A DNA stretch of 64,000 nucleotides from Nocardia sp. CDC159 (GCF_023740735.1 NZ_JAMRXH010000015.1:124001-188000), one strand, 5' to 3'. Counted from the first letter of the stretch, positions 34,919 to 45,056 are shown. The notes: generated from the sequence alone by a model not told the origin. Numbers and translations: made by a program.

Positions 34919-35422
34919 TCAACTCCGCTCGCCGAACTCCAGCACGACCAACGGAATCGGTCGATCGATCTTGGCCTGGAAATCGGCCAGCAGCGGATTG
35001 TTGGCCAGCACCCAATCGGCGAATTCGCGGTACTCCTCGCCCTCGAGCACCCGGCCGCGGCCGGTGTAGGTCTTACCGCCCAGCTCCACCCTGATGGCCG
35101 GATTCGCCTTGATGTTGTGCCACCATGCCGGGTACTTGTCCTCCACGAACGAGCTGACGTAGACGGTGTCGCCGCGATAGAGGTGGCCCAGCGGAACCGT
35201 ATGCTCGCGGCCGCTCTTCGCGCCCGTGGTGGTGAGCAGCAACAGGTCCGCGCCCTCGTAGGCGCCGCCCACCTTGCCGTCGTTGGCGCGGAATTCGGCG
35301 ATCACATCGTCGTTCCAGTGCGCGATGTCGGTTTCGGAGAAGTCCTGGTTCCAGGGCGCCGCGGGATCGTCGTAAGAGGTGATTTCGGGTCGATCCCCGT
35401 GTGCCGCAGTCGATTCGCTCAT
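34919..35422 (-). CDS. Deazaflavin (F420)-dependent nitroreductase family protein
   Basis: 167-aa protein of the same Ddn/FDOR family as that at 1858-2376. Motifs: LLLLTTTGAKSGREHTVPLG for F420 binding, YVSSFVEDKYPAWWHNIKAN, and RVELGGKTYTGRGRV. It starts at 35422 (MSESTAAHGD), since the frame upstream to 35728 runs into thiD and is arginine/proline-rich. It follows thiD on the same strand with 34 bp between. Substrate unknown; reduction of quinones or nitro compounds is only a family guess. Confidence 0.84.
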   Translation of the reverse strand: MSESTAAHGDRPEITSYDDPAAPWNQDFSETDIAHWNDDVIAEFRANDGKVGGAYEGADLLLLTTTGAKSGREHTVPLGHLYRGDTVYVSSFVEDKYPAWWHNIKANPAIRVELGGKTYTGRGRVLEGEEYREFADWVLANNPLLADFQAKIDRPIPLVVLEFGERS

Positions 35423-35456
35423 GACTGCAGTATGCCTGGGGGTGCCGACAAAAACC

Positions 35457-36299
35457 TCAGTCTCGCAGTCGCCACAGCGGCGATACCGGGCCGTGGCCCG
35501 CGCCGAGATCGTAGGCGGCCCGCAGGCATCGGGTGGTCCACTCCTTGGCGAAGGCGATCGCCTCGGGGACCTGGTAGCCGTGGGCCAGCGCGCAGGCCGT
35601 GGCCGCGGCGAGGGTGTCGCCGCCGCCGTGGTCGTTGCCGGTGCGGATGCGCGGCGCGGACAGTTCGTGGAAATGCTCGCCGTCGTAGAGGATGTCGGTG
35701 CTGAACTCCGAGGACCGCAGGTGGCCACCCTTGACGATCGCCCAGCGCGGGCCCAGGGCCAGTAGCGCCTCGGCGGCGGTGCGGGCGGTGCGATCGTCGG
35801 TGACCTCGATTCCGGTCAGCAGCCGCACCTCGTCCAGATTCGGGGTGACGACCGTCGCCAGCGGAATCAGTGTGTGCCGCAACGCATCCAGCGCCGAGGC
35901 GTGCAGCAGCGGATCGCCGTGCATGGAGGCCGCGACCGGATCGACCACCAGCGGGACGGCGCCGTCGCGGCCGATGCCCACCTCGCCGCAGACCTGTGCG
36001 ACCGCCTCGATGATGGCCGTGGAGGCCAGCATGCCGGTCTTGGCCGCGCCGATTCCGATGTCGCCCACCACGACTCGCACCTGATCGGCCACGGTCTGCG
36101 CCGGAATCTCGTGAAAACCGCTGACCCCCACCGAGTTCTGCACGGTCACCGCTGCCACGGCGACGCAGGCATGCACGCCCAGCAGGGCCATGGTGCGGGA
36201 ATCGGCCTGGATTCCCGCACCGCCGCCGGAATCGGTTCCGGCAATGGTGAGGACGCGGACCGGGGTCTGGCCGTCGGTGGGCAGCGGCAACAGTTTCAC
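35457..36299 (-). CDS. thiD: Hydroxymethylpyrimidine/phosphomethylpyrimidine kinase
   Basis: Phosphorylates HMP twice to HMP pyrophosphate, the pyrimidine precursor of thiamine. The 280-aa ribokinase-like protein has AGTDSGGGAGIQAD at the N-terminus, VQNSVGV, GAAKTGML, VDPVAASMHGDPLL and the GGGDTLAAATACALA motif for the anion hole and catalytic Asp. It is divergent from a TetR gene across 62 bp that contain an inverted repeat. With thiC and thiEOSG it completes most of de novo thiamine phosphate synthesis in this window. Confidence 0.94.
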   Translation of the reverse strand: MKLLPLPTDGQTPVRVLTIAGTDSGGGAGIQADSRTMALLGVHACVAVAAVTVQNSVGVSGFHEIPAQTVADQVRVVVGDIGIGAAKTGMLASTAIIEAVAQVCGEVGIGRDGAVPLVVDPVAASMHGDPLLHASALDALRHTLIPLATVVTPNLDEVRLLTGIEVTDDRTARTAAEALLALGPRWAIVKGGHLRSSEFSTDILYDGEHFHELSAPRIRTGNDHGGGDTLAAATACALAHGYQVPEAIAFAKEWTTRCLRAAYDLGAGHGPVSPLWRLRD

Positions 36300-36325
36300 G
36301 AGATGAAGCCTACTATTCTGTAACA

Positions 36326-36343
36326 GAACGGATCATTCCGTTC
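36326..36343. promoter_or_regulatory. Inverted repeat between thiD and tetR, candidate TetR operator
   Basis: GAACGGA (36326-36332), spacer TCAT, TCCGTTC (36337-36343), a perfect 7-bp arm pair in the 62-bp divergent intergenic region. A shorter CTGTAACAG lies just to its left. The location fits self-regulation by the TetR gene starting at 36362, and may also affect thiD. Binding is inferred. Confidence 0.5.
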
Positions 36344-36361
36344 AGGTGCTATTGTGGATGG

Positions 36362-37012
36362 ATGCCGAAGACAGCCGACACTCCCGCCCGCAAGGGACTC
36401 CCCGGGCGCAAGGCCCAGGCCGCCCGCAACGACGGGATCATTCTCGCGGCCGCCCGCGAGGTCTTCCTCGCCGATCCGGGTGCGCCCATCGCCGCGGTGG
36501 CCGAACGGGCGGGGGTGGGGATCAGCGCCCTGTATCGCCGCTATGCGTCCAAGGAGGCGTTGCTGCGCACGCTGTGCTACGACGGACTGTGCCGCTACAA
36601 CGTGGAAGCCGAGGCGGCGCTGGAAAATTCGGACGATTGGCAGGTGCTGGCCGACTTTCTGCGCCGGGTGGTGGACGCGGATGTGCACTCGTTGACGGTG
36701 CGGCTGGCCGGAACCTTCACTCCCGACGAGAGCTTCGTGCCCCAGGTGCGCCGGTCCGGGGAGCTGAACGAGGAGATCATCCGCCGCGCCCGCGCCTCGG
36801 GTCGGTTGCGCGCCGGGGTCACCCCGCACGACCTCGGCCTGATCCTCGAGGCCTGCGCGGCCATCGCCCTTCCCGACCAGGCCCGCACCGCCGAGCTGCG
36901 CAGGCGGATGCTGACCGTGCTGATCGACGGACTGACCGTCGCGGGCGAGCTGCCGGGCCCTCCACCGGCCCCGAACGAATTCGCGCAGCGCTGGCAGCCG
37001 CGCGACCGATGA
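36362..37012 (+). CDS. TetR family transcriptional regulator
   Basis: 216-aa regulator with a TetR DNA-binding domain: ARNDGIILAAAREVFLADPGA, then AERAGVGISALYRRYASKEAL. The C-terminal half has the pattern of the SCO1712/transcriptional-regulator-like TetR domains common in actinobacteria. The ATG lies in GTGGATGGATG. It is divergent from thiD and followed 46 bp later by a VOC protein that may share its transcript. Target and ligand unknown. Confidence 0.86.
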   Translation: MPKTADTPARKGLPGRKAQAARNDGIILAAAREVFLADPGAPIAAVAERAGVGISALYRRYASKEALLRTLCYDGLCRYNVEAEAALENSDDWQVLADFLRRVVDADVHSLTVRLAGTFTPDESFVPQVRRSGELNEEIIRRARASGRLRAGVTPHDLGLILEACAAIALPDQARTAELRRRMLTVLIDGLTVAGELPGPPPAPNEFAQRWQPRDR

Positions 37013-37058
37013 ATTACGCACGACCGCCCCGTCGATACCGGTAACCGAAGGAGCCGTC

Positions 37059-37466
37059 ATGAACTGGACATTGGAAGTGGTGATCGTCCCGGTCGCCGAC
37101 GTCGATCGGGCCAAGGCCTTCTATCACGAGAAACTCGGCTTCGCCGTCGACCACGACACCTCGTTCGGCGAGGGCATGCGGATCGTCCAGCTCACCCCGC
37201 CCGGATCGGGCTGCTCGATCGTGATCGGCACGGGCGCGGTCCCGAAGATGGAGCCGGGCTCGCTGAAGGGTTTGCAACTGGTGGTCCCCGATATCCGCCG
37301 CGCCCACACCGAACTGGTCGAGCGTGGCGTCGAGGTCACCGACGTCCAGGTGATCGGTGCGAACCCGCGCCCGGTCCCCGATCCCCTCGACAATGTCGGC
37401 TTCGTCTTCTTCGACGATCCCGACGGTAACAGCTGGGCCGTACAGCAGATCTCCAGCCGCGCTTGA
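37059..37466 (+). CDS. VOC superfamily (glyoxalase/bleomycin-resistance-like) protein
   Basis: 135-aa metalloenzyme-fold protein with paired beta-alpha-beta-beta-beta modules: VVIVPVADVDRAKAFYHEKL at the start of the first and LQLVVPDIRRAHTELVERGV at the start of the second. The ending FFDDPDGNSWAVQQI carries the usual Glu/Gln-type ligand region. AAGGAGCC precedes the ATG. It probably follows the TetR gene on one mRNA. Such proteins include lactoylglutathione lyases, dioxygenases and resistance proteins; I cannot tell which. Confidence 0.82.
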   Translation: MNWTLEVVIVPVADVDRAKAFYHEKLGFAVDHDTSFGEGMRIVQLTPPGSGCSIVIGTGAVPKMEPGSLKGLQLVVPDIRRAHTELVERGVEVTDVQVIGANPRPVPDPLDNVGFVFFDDPDGNSWAVQQISSRA

Positions 37467-37470
37467 TTTC

Positions 37471-37557
37471 TCTCGTTGCCCCGCCCGCTCTCTCGTTGCC
37501 CCGGACGGAGCCCGGGGCAAGGCGGTACCCCGGGCTCCGCCCAGGGGCAACGAGAGA
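37471..37557. terminator. Long hairpin with direct repeats between the VOC gene and thiC
   Basis: TCTCGTTGCCCC occurs twice in direct order (37471-37482 and 37491-37502). The second copy opens a 29-nt arm (37489-37517) that pairs with 37528-37557, with a 10-nt loop and only a few mismatches. The two flanking genes are convergent, so it can end both transcripts. Its TTGCCCC core recurs at other gene ends in the window. Confidence 0.65.
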
Positions 37558-37580
37558 CGCACGGCGAGAACGGAAGTCCG

Positions 37581-39233
<1,653 letters not shown>

Positions 39234-39242
39234 TCGTGAATC

Positions 39243-39347
39243 CTCCCTACGCCGGCATTACCCGGTCAGGTTCGAACGGTCGACGGCCCTGATCCGCCCG
39301 AATGGGCTAGCCGTCCTCTCAGCCCGCTGGTGCGAGCCCCCGTTGGT
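39243..39347 (-). promoter_or_regulatory. TPP riboswitch (THI element) of thiC
   Basis: On the minus strand the leader reads ACGGGGGCTCGC, AGCGGGCTGAGAGGACGGC, and then CGAACCTGACCGGGTAATGC followed by CGGCGTAGGGAGG, the classic TPP aptamer signature. The 3' pairing element includes or touches the thiC ribosome site, so ligand binding would most likely block translation. thiE, thiO and thiD have no such leader in this window. Confidence 0.95.
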
Positions 39348-39495
39348 CGATGTGCGGTTGTGCTACCCGGCCGAGGGTACCTGCGGCCTCGACCGGGGCG
39401 CCAGGGGACCGTCAGGTTGACCGAAATCCGCCGAAAACGGACATTTCGATAGGTTGACCAGCGCTTTCGATAGGTCCCACGAATGAGAGCGGCGT

Positions 39496-40887
39496 TCAGT
39501 TCTCCCTGGGGCCGATCGGCCAGCCGAGTGCCCCGGCCATCGCGTTCAGGTTGATGATCGTCTGCTGGACGAAGGCATCGGGACTGGCGAACATCGAGAC
39601 GACATTGTCGGTGCGGCAACCGATCTGGTCGGGGGCATTGGGTGCGAGCCTGCCCTTGATCCAGCCGAATGCCTCACCCATGCCCAGCGTGGTCAGGGTC
39701 AGATGTTCGCTGAGGTGATCGCGCTTGTAGATCACCGAGCTGCCGCCGTCGCACCACTGCTTCACCATCCGGTCGTTGGACCACACCGGCACGGCCTCGT
39801 CGAAGACGCCCTGGTACACGAACATCGGGGCGGTCGGCGGATTGTGGCCGAGCACCAGGCTGTCGAACACCTCCTTGATCTCCGGCAGCGCGAGATACTG
39901 CGCGATCGGAATCGTCAGCAGTCGTTGATAATCCACGAACATCGCGGTCAAGGCGTTGCGGGACAGGCACTGCCGGTTCGTGCGGTCCATCAGTGCCCGC
40001 CCCTCCGGGGTCAGGTACTTGTTGGTGGTCTCGGCGAACTTGGGGTACGCATTGCTCAGCGACGCGATGCCGATGGCGATCAGGCTGGAGAACATCGAGC
40101 CGTTCACATGCAGCAGCGACTGCACATCGGAGGTCGGCGCGCCCAGCGCGACACCCTTGATGTTCAGCTCCGGCGCATAGCTCGGCTGCATCTCCGCGGC
40201 CCAGCCGCTGCCCATCCCGCCGCCGGAGTAGCCCCACAGCGCGACCGGCGTATTCGCCCCGTCCAGGCCGAGCGGCTCGAACCGCTGCGCCGCGCGCACG
40301 CTGTCCAAAACCATGTAGCCGGGTTCCCTGGCCACCGCCAGATGTCCGTTGACGCCCTCGTAGTCCGGAATCGCGACCGCATAACCCTCGCTCATGGCCG
40401 CGGCCAACCCGAGGTATTCGCTGTTGGAGTGGATGCCCTCGAGTCCGGCCAGCCCGGTGCCCTGCTGCAGCACGTACGACGGCGCGCACTGCGGGGCCGC
40501 GCTGTCGTAATAGAACTGGGCCGACAGCAGCGGCCGATGCCGGGCGGGGTTGGCGCCCATGGGCATCGCCACCGTGGTGACCGCCGCCGTCGGGATCCCG
40601 TTCAGATCGGTGGTGCGGTACAGCAGCTGCCAGGACTTCACCCGCACCGGCAGGATGGTCGCGACCGCGAGCTGCACCGGCCGCGAGCGCAGGATCGTGC
40701 CGGGTTCGGTGGCCTCGAAGCCCTCCGGCGGTTTGTAGAACGGATCCACTTGCGGCGCAAGGGGTTGGGCTTGTGCGGGTGCCGGGGCGGAGTTGCCCAG
40801 CAGCAGGGCGGCGGCGAGGGTCATCGCCGTCGTGAGCGCCACCGCGGGCCATCGGCGGCCGCGGCGATCCCCATTGATCACAGACAC
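39496..40887 (-). CDS. Secreted lipase (secretory lipase family)
   Basis: 463-aa exported alpha/beta-hydrolase. The signal peptide has basic residues, a hydrophobic core (VALTTAMTLAAALLLG) and an AQA cleavage site near residue 40. The nucleophile elbow is GYSGG with Ser221; the Asp of the YQGVFDEAVPV segment and the His in RDHLSEH are triad candidates. Strongly similar by eye to the protein at 473-1750 (TILRSRPVQLA, WQLLYRTTDLNG). It is divergent from a TetR gene across 99 bp. A role in host or storage lipid use is a family guess. Confidence 0.88.
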   Translation of the reverse strand: MSVINGDRRGRRWPAVALTTAMTLAAALLLGNSAPAPAQAQPLAPQVDPFYKPPEGFEATEPGTILRSRPVQLAVATILPVRVKSWQLLYRTTDLNGIPTAAVTTVAMPMGANPARHRPLLSAQFYYDSAAPQCAPSYVLQQGTGLAGLEGIHSNSEYLGLAAAMSEGYAVAIPDYEGVNGHLAVAREPGYMVLDSVRAAQRFEPLGLDGANTPVALWGYSGGGMGSGWAAEMQPSYAPELNIKGVALGAPTSDVQSLLHVNGSMFSSLIAIGIASLSNAYPKFAETTNKYLTPEGRALMDRTNRQCLSRNALTAMFVDYQRLLTIPIAQYLALPEIKEVFDSLVLGHNPPTAPMFVYQGVFDEAVPVWSNDRMVKQWCDGGSSVIYKRDHLSEHLTLTTLGMGEAFGWIKGRLAPNAPDQIGCRTDNVVSMFASPDAFVQQTIINLNAMAGALGWPIGPREN

Positions 40888-40986
40888 GTCCTGTCCTTCC
40901 CTCCATCAGGTGTGACAGGAATTACAACATGCCTTCCAATTCGCAACAAGAGTTCTTTTTACAGGTCGCCCTACTATCGTCGGGGT

Positions 40987-41673
40987 ATGACCCGCAGCAA
41001 CCCCGCCGCGCAGCCCGCTCCGTCCCCGGCGCGGCGCCGGATTCGCGGCCTCGACGCCGAGGAGCGCAGCGCCCAACGTCGTCGCCAGCTCCTGGACGCC
41101 GCTACCGAACTGTTTGCCCGCCAGGGTTTCTCGGGCACCTCGATCGAACAGATCTGCCAGCACGCCTACGTCGGCACGAAGGGCTTCTACGACCACTTCG
41201 ACAGCAAGGAAGCCTGCTATATCGCGCTGCTGGAGCAGATCACCGCGCAGTTTCAGCAACGGGTGCTCGCGGTGGCGGTCGAATCGGCGCAGTTGGACTG
41301 GCCGCAGCGGGCGGCGGCCGTGATCACGGCGTGGGTGCACGCCCTCGCCGACGATCCGCGCCTGGCGAAGGTGACCTTCGGCGAGGCAGGCGGCATCTCA
41401 CCGACCGTCGAGCGGCAGCGGCGCAGCAACCGGCGGTGGGCGGCGGCCTTCCTGGACGGGCAGTGGTCGGGAGAACCGGATGCCGATCCGGGCGTGCAGC
41501 GGCAGCGCATCGCCCTGGCGCTGGCGACCATCGGCGGCATGTTCGAGCTGGTCACCGACTGGCTGCATCATCACGACGACGGCGGCTCACCGGATGCGGC
41601 CGAAACGCTGATCGAGGACCTCGTGCACTTCTTCACCACCGTCGACTCCGGTCGCCGGGCCGCCGCGCCGTAG
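40987..41673 (+). CDS. TetR family transcriptional regulator next to the lipase
   Basis: 228-aa regulator: RRRQLLDAATELFARQGFSG, then EQICQHAYVGTKGFYDHFDSKEA is the DNA-binding domain, with Arg-rich N-terminal extension. It is divergent from the lipase gene, so it probably represses it; 40888-40986 contains AT-richer DNA (GAATTACAAC, then GAGTTCTTTTTACA) that may hold both promoters, but no clean palindrome. The stop lies 17 bp from the convergent fahA stop. Confidence 0.86.
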   Translation: MTRSNPAAQPAPSPARRRIRGLDAEERSAQRRRQLLDAATELFARQGFSGTSIEQICQHAYVGTKGFYDHFDSKEACYIALLEQITAQFQQRVLAVAVESAQLDWPQRAAAVITAWVHALADDPRLAKVTFGEAGGISPTVERQRRSNRRWAAAFLDGQWSGEPDADPGVQRQRIALALATIGGMFELVTDWLHHHDDGGSPDAAETLIEDLVHFFTTVDSGRRAAAP

Positions 41674-41690
41674 CGCGGCGGCCCCGCGCC

Positions 41691-42872
41691 TCAGCGCGCG
41701 GGCAGGATCCGTCCCCGGACCTCGCCCAGGCCGATGCGCCCGCCGCCGGGTCCGGGCGCGGTGGCGCTGATCGCCACCTCGTCGCCGTCTTCCAGGAAGG
41801 TGCGCTTGGTCCCGCCGACATCGATGGGTTCGCTTCCGCCCCAGGACAATTCCATGAACGAGCCGCGCTGCTCGCGCTCCGGGCCGGAGATGGTGCCGGA
41901 GGCGTACAGATCGCCCGGCTGGGTCGAGGCGCCGTTCACCGTCATATGCGCGAGCATCTGCGCGGGCGACCAGTACATCCGGCGATAGGGCGGGCTCGCG
42001 ACCAGCTCGCCGTTCCAGTGCACCGCGAGATCCAGGTCCAGGCCCCAGGATTCGCGCTCGCGCAGATACGGCAGCGGTTCGGGTTCCTGGCCGGGCAGCG
42101 GCACCCGGGCCTGCTCGAGGGCGGCCAGGGGGGTCACCCACGCCGACATCGAGGTGGCGAACGACTTGCCCAGGAACGGTCCCAGCGGCTGATACTCCCA
42201 GCCCTGGATATCGCGCGCCGACCAGTCGTTGACCAGCGCGACGCCGAAGACGTGCGCGGCGAAATCGTCGACCGGAATCGGGCGGCCGAGCTCGGAGCCG
42301 ACGCCGACCACGAAGCCGAGCTCCGCCTCGATGTCCAGTCGCTGCGACGGGCCGAATTCCGGTGTGCCCGAAGGGGTCCGACGCTGTCCCCGCGGCCGGA
42401 CGATCTCGGTGCCGGAGACCACGACGGTGCCCGCCCGGCCGTGATAGCCCACGGGCAGATGCCGCCAGTTCGGCAGCAGCGGTTCGCCGTCCGGGCGCAG
42501 CAGGCGGCCGAGGTTGGTGGCGTGGTCGATGCTGGCGTAGAAGTCGACGTAGTCGCCGATCGCCACGGGCAGCCGCAACCGCACCGCGTCCACCGCATGC
42601 GCCGCGGCGGTGGGGATGTCGCCGCCGAGCCGCTCCCGAACGCGGTCGCGCACCTCGCGCCAGCGGGCGGGCCCCTGGGCCAGGAAGGCGTTGAGGGTGG
42701 GCCGGGCGAAGGTCGAATCGTCCAGCAGCACGGCCAGATCCACGACCGAGTCACCGAATCGCACGCCCACCCGGAACTCGCCGCCGCCCTCGGGGGCGAA
42801 CACGCCGTAGGGCAGATTGTCGAGGCCGAACAGGGCATCGCCCGCCACCTCGATACGCAGCGTGCCGGTCAT
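41691..42872 (-). CDS. fahA: Fumarylacetoacetase
   Basis: Last enzyme of tyrosine/homogentisate breakdown, splitting fumarylacetoacetate to fumarate and acetoacetate. The 393-aa protein has the FAH pattern YVDFYASIDHATNLG with the catalytic His region, GYHGRAGTVVVSGTEIVRP, the metal-site segment DIEAELGFVVGVGSELG, ALVNDWSARDIQGWEY and GDLYASGTISGPE. ATG at 42872 with GGAGGAG upstream; its start overlaps the hmgA stop (ATGA). The maleylacetoacetate isomerase gene is not adjacent. Confidence 0.94.
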   Translation of the reverse strand: MTGTLRIEVAGDALFGLDNLPYGVFAPEGGGEFRVGVRFGDSVVDLAVLLDDSTFARPTLNAFLAQGPARWREVRDRVRERLGGDIPTAAAHAVDAVRLRLPVAIGDYVDFYASIDHATNLGRLLRPDGEPLLPNWRHLPVGYHGRAGTVVVSGTEIVRPRGQRRTPSGTPEFGPSQRLDIEAELGFVVGVGSELGRPIPVDDFAAHVFGVALVNDWSARDIQGWEYQPLGPFLGKSFATSMSAWVTPLAALEQARVPLPGQEPEPLPYLRERESWGLDLDLAVHWNGELVASPPYRRMYWSPAQMLAHMTVNGASTQPGDLYASGTISGPEREQRGSFMELSWGGSEPIDVGGTKRTFLEDGDEVAISATAPGPGGGRIGLGEVRGRILPAR

Positions 42873-44083
42873 TGGTTCTCCTCCCCGGCCTTCGGCCCGC
42901 GGCCGGACCAGGTCCACGCGTAATTGGGATCTTCGCAGGCCAGCGCGCCCTCGCCGAGGCCGAGCGGTCGGAAGGTGTCGACCATGACCGCCAGTTCGTC
43001 GAAGAACTCCGCCCCGATGCTGCGCTCGTAGGCGCCCGGCTGGGGGCCGTGCGCATAGCCGCCGGGATGCACCGAGACCGAGCCCTGCGCGATGCCGGAA
43101 CCCTTGCGCGCCTCGTAGTTTCCACCGCAGTAGAACATGATCTCGTCGGAGTCGACGTTGGAGTGGTAGTAGGGCACCGGAATCGACAGCGGGTGATAGT
43201 CCACCTTGCGGGGCACGAAGTTGCAGATCACGAAGTTGGTGCCCTCGAAGGCCTGATGGGCCGGCGGCGGCTGATGCACCCGGCCGGTGATCGGCTCGAA
43301 GTTCTCGATATTGAAGGTGTAGGGGTACAGGCAGCCGTCCCAGCCGACCACATCGAACGGGTGGGTGGCGTAGATCAGCCGGGTGCCGACGATCTCCCGG
43401 CCGGGCCGGTGCTTGACCAGCACCTCGACCTCGGTGCCCTCCTCGAGGCGCAATTCGGTGGGGCCGTGCAGATCTCGCTCGCAGTAGGGCGAATGTTCCA
43501 GGAACTGGCCATATTTGGATAGATAACGCTTCGGCGGGGCGATATGCCCGGTGGCCTCGATGACATAGGCCCGCAGTGGTTCGTCGTCGGCCGGACGCCA
43601 GCGGTGCGTGGTGGCACGCGGTAGCAGGACCTGGTCGCCCCGGCGGACCGGCAGCGAACCGAAGACCGTGTCCACCGTGCCGGCACCGGATTCGATGTAG
43701 ACGAGCTCGTCACCGATGGCATTGCGATACAGCGGCGATTCCCGGCGCGCCACGACATAGGAGATGCGCACATCGTCGTTGCCCAGGACGAGGCGGCGGC
43801 CGGTGACCACATCGGTCTGCGCCGGTGTCTCGCCGGGGAACAGCTCGGGCAGGCGCAGATGCCGGTGCCGCAGCGGATGATTCGGAACGATCGCCTGATT
43901 CGGCGGCTGCCACGGCGTCGAATCCACGATCGCCGGTGGCAGTGCCCGGTGATACAGCAGCGAGGAGTCGCTGGAGAAGCCCTCCTCGCCCATCAACTCC
44001 TCGTAGTACAGCCGCCCCTGCTCATCGCGATGTTGGGTGTGCCGCTTCGGGGGCACCGACCCCAGTTGCCGATAGAACGCCAT
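42869..44083 (-). CDS. hmgA: Homogentisate 1,2-dioxygenase
   Basis: Iron-dependent ring-cleaving dioxygenase that converts homogentisate to maleylacetoacetate. The 404-aa length is that of the shorter actinobacterial type. Key segments: PFDVVGWDGCLYPYTFN, HQPPPAHQAFEG, VPYYHSNVDSDEIMFYCGG and GSVSVHPGGYAHGPQPG, which hold the His/Glu iron ligands. It starts at 44083 (MAFYRQLGSV); the open frame upstream is not homologous. First gene of hmgA-fahA. An inverted repeat lies upstream at 44109-44144. Confidence 0.94.
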   Translation of the reverse strand: MAFYRQLGSVPPKRHTQHRDEQGRLYYEELMGEEGFSSDSSLLYHRALPPAIVDSTPWQPPNQAIVPNHPLRHRHLRLPELFPGETPAQTDVVTGRRLVLGNDDVRISYVVARRESPLYRNAIGDELVYIESGAGTVDTVFGSLPVRRGDQVLLPRATTHRWRPADDEPLRAYVIEATGHIAPPKRYLSKYGQFLEHSPYCERDLHGPTELRLEEGTEVEVLVKHRPGREIVGTRLIYATHPFDVVGWDGCLYPYTFNIENFEPITGRVHQPPPAHQAFEGTNFVICNFVPRKVDYHPLSIPVPYYHSNVDSDEIMFYCGGNYEARKGSGIAQGSVSVHPGGYAHGPQPGAYERSIGAEFFDELAVMVDTFRPLGLGEGALACEDPNYAWTWSGRGPKAGEENQ

Positions 44084-44108
44084 GCCCGCTCTCCCGCCAG
44101 GTTGCTGG

Positions 44109-44144
44109 TCGGATAGTAGATTTTTTCTCATCCTAGCTATCCGA
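44109..44144. promoter_or_regulatory. Spaced inverted repeat upstream of hmgA
   Basis: TCGGATAG (44109-44116) and CTATCCGA (44137-44144) are perfect 8-bp inverted arms 20 bp apart, with an AT-rich centre including TTTTTT. It lies 26-61 bp ahead of the hmgA start codon, where an operator or promoter is expected. Which regulator binds is unknown; the TetR gene upstream on the same strand is one candidate. Confidence 0.5.
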
Positions 44145-44240
44145 ATTGTCCCGTCGAGGGCTCTTTCGGCGTTCCGATCGGATTGTTCATCGGGTATTTG
44201 GTGTGAGCGGTGCTCAGTGATTGCGTTTCCGGCATGCGAT

Positions 44241-44280
44241 CGGCCGGAATCCGGCGCGATTGCAGTCCGGAAACCGGCCG
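44241..44280 (-). terminator. Hairpin after the TetR gene
   Basis: Arms CGGCCGGAATCCGG (44241-44254) and CCGGAAACCGGCCG (44267-44280) pair at the outer seven and inner four positions around a short internal mismatch, with a 12-nt loop. Located just after the stop of the minus-strand TetR gene at 44304. Confidence 0.45.
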
Positions 44281-44303
44281 GATTGAGTACCAGTCGCGCC
44301 AAA

Positions 44304-44930
44304 TCAGGCGCTGCGCAGCGCCCGGTAGACGGCCGCACCCACGAAGGCCCCCAAATCCTCTGGGCTCCAATCGCCTTCACCGGACAGCAGCGTGCGCACG
44401 GCCCCCTCGCCCGCGGAGACCCACAGCTCGACCAGGGCGGGCAGCTTGCGGTCGGCGTCGGCGGTATCCCAGGCGCGCAGCGTCGGGCGCAGGCGGCGGG
44501 TGCAGCGCTCGATGGCGAAGCGGCGGCCGCGTCCGAACGAATGCGCCACGGCCGGATCGGGATTGCCGTACAACAGCTTCCAGGTGTCGGGGCGGGCCGC
44601 GACGGTTTCCAGCAACGCCCGGAAGCCCTCGACGAACACCTCCTCGTCGGCCTCCACGCGCCGCCGCGGCAGCGCGTCCATGATGCCGTCGAGCAGATAG
44701 CCCTCCTCGCGCCGGATCAGCGCGTCGATGAGTTCGACGCGGTCGGCGTAGCAGGCGTAGACCACGGGGCGGGTGACGTTCATGCGCTCGGCGACGGCGG
44801 CGATGGTGACGGCCGCGATGCCGTCCTCGACCGCGATCCGCAGCGCGATGTCGAGCACCTGCGGGCGGCGGCGTTCGGGTCCGAGATGCTGAGCGCGCTG
44901 ACGCGGTCGCACGGCCGATCTCGAACCCAT
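44304..44930 (-). CDS. TetR family transcriptional regulator
   Basis: 208-aa regulator with RPQVLDIALRIAVEDGIAA, then AERMNVTRPVVYACYADRVEL, the TetR helix-turn-helix; C-terminal half has a W-rich ligand region. Start ATG at 44930 (MGSRSAVRPR) chosen; a few codons upstream (MLVI) is possible. It is divergent from the fadE5-like gene across 295 bp holding a clean palindrome at 45038-45056, so fadE5 is its likeliest target. hmgA-fahA lies downstream on the same strand after a hairpin. Confidence 0.84.
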   Translation of the reverse strand: MGSRSAVRPRQRAQHLGPERRRPQVLDIALRIAVEDGIAAVTIAAVAERMNVTRPVVYACYADRVELIDALIRREEGYLLDGIMDALPRRRVEADEEVFVEGFRALLETVAARPDTWKLLYGNPDPAVAHSFGRGRRFAIERCTRRLRPTLRAWDTADADRKLPALVELWVSAGEGAVRTLLSGEGDWSPEDLGAFVGAAVYRALRSA

Positions 44931-45037
44931 GATCACCAACATATCAGCGCCGCCGAGGGGTGTCCGCCGGCATCCGGCTAACTTCTGGCACTCGATCGCC
45001 TCGGCCGAGCCGCGCAACGTTTGGCCTGTTGCGCCCG

Positions 45038-45056
45038 GTTTGTACGAGGTACAAAC
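45038..45056. promoter_or_regulatory. Palindrome in the tetR/fadE5 intergenic region, likely TetR operator
   Basis: GTTTGTAC, spacer GAG, GTACAAAC: perfect 8-bp arms, 19 bp in all. A second, shorter inverted repeat (CGGTT/AACCG, 45082-45095) lies downstream. The rest of 44931-45225 shows no gene; the fadE5 ribosome site is at its end. Size and symmetry match typical TetR operators. Confidence 0.6.

Noticed and set aside
39703..41673. A 656-codon open frame ending with the TetR protein
   Set aside because: Only the last 228 codons look like protein; the rest is antisense to the lipase. Start moved to 40987.
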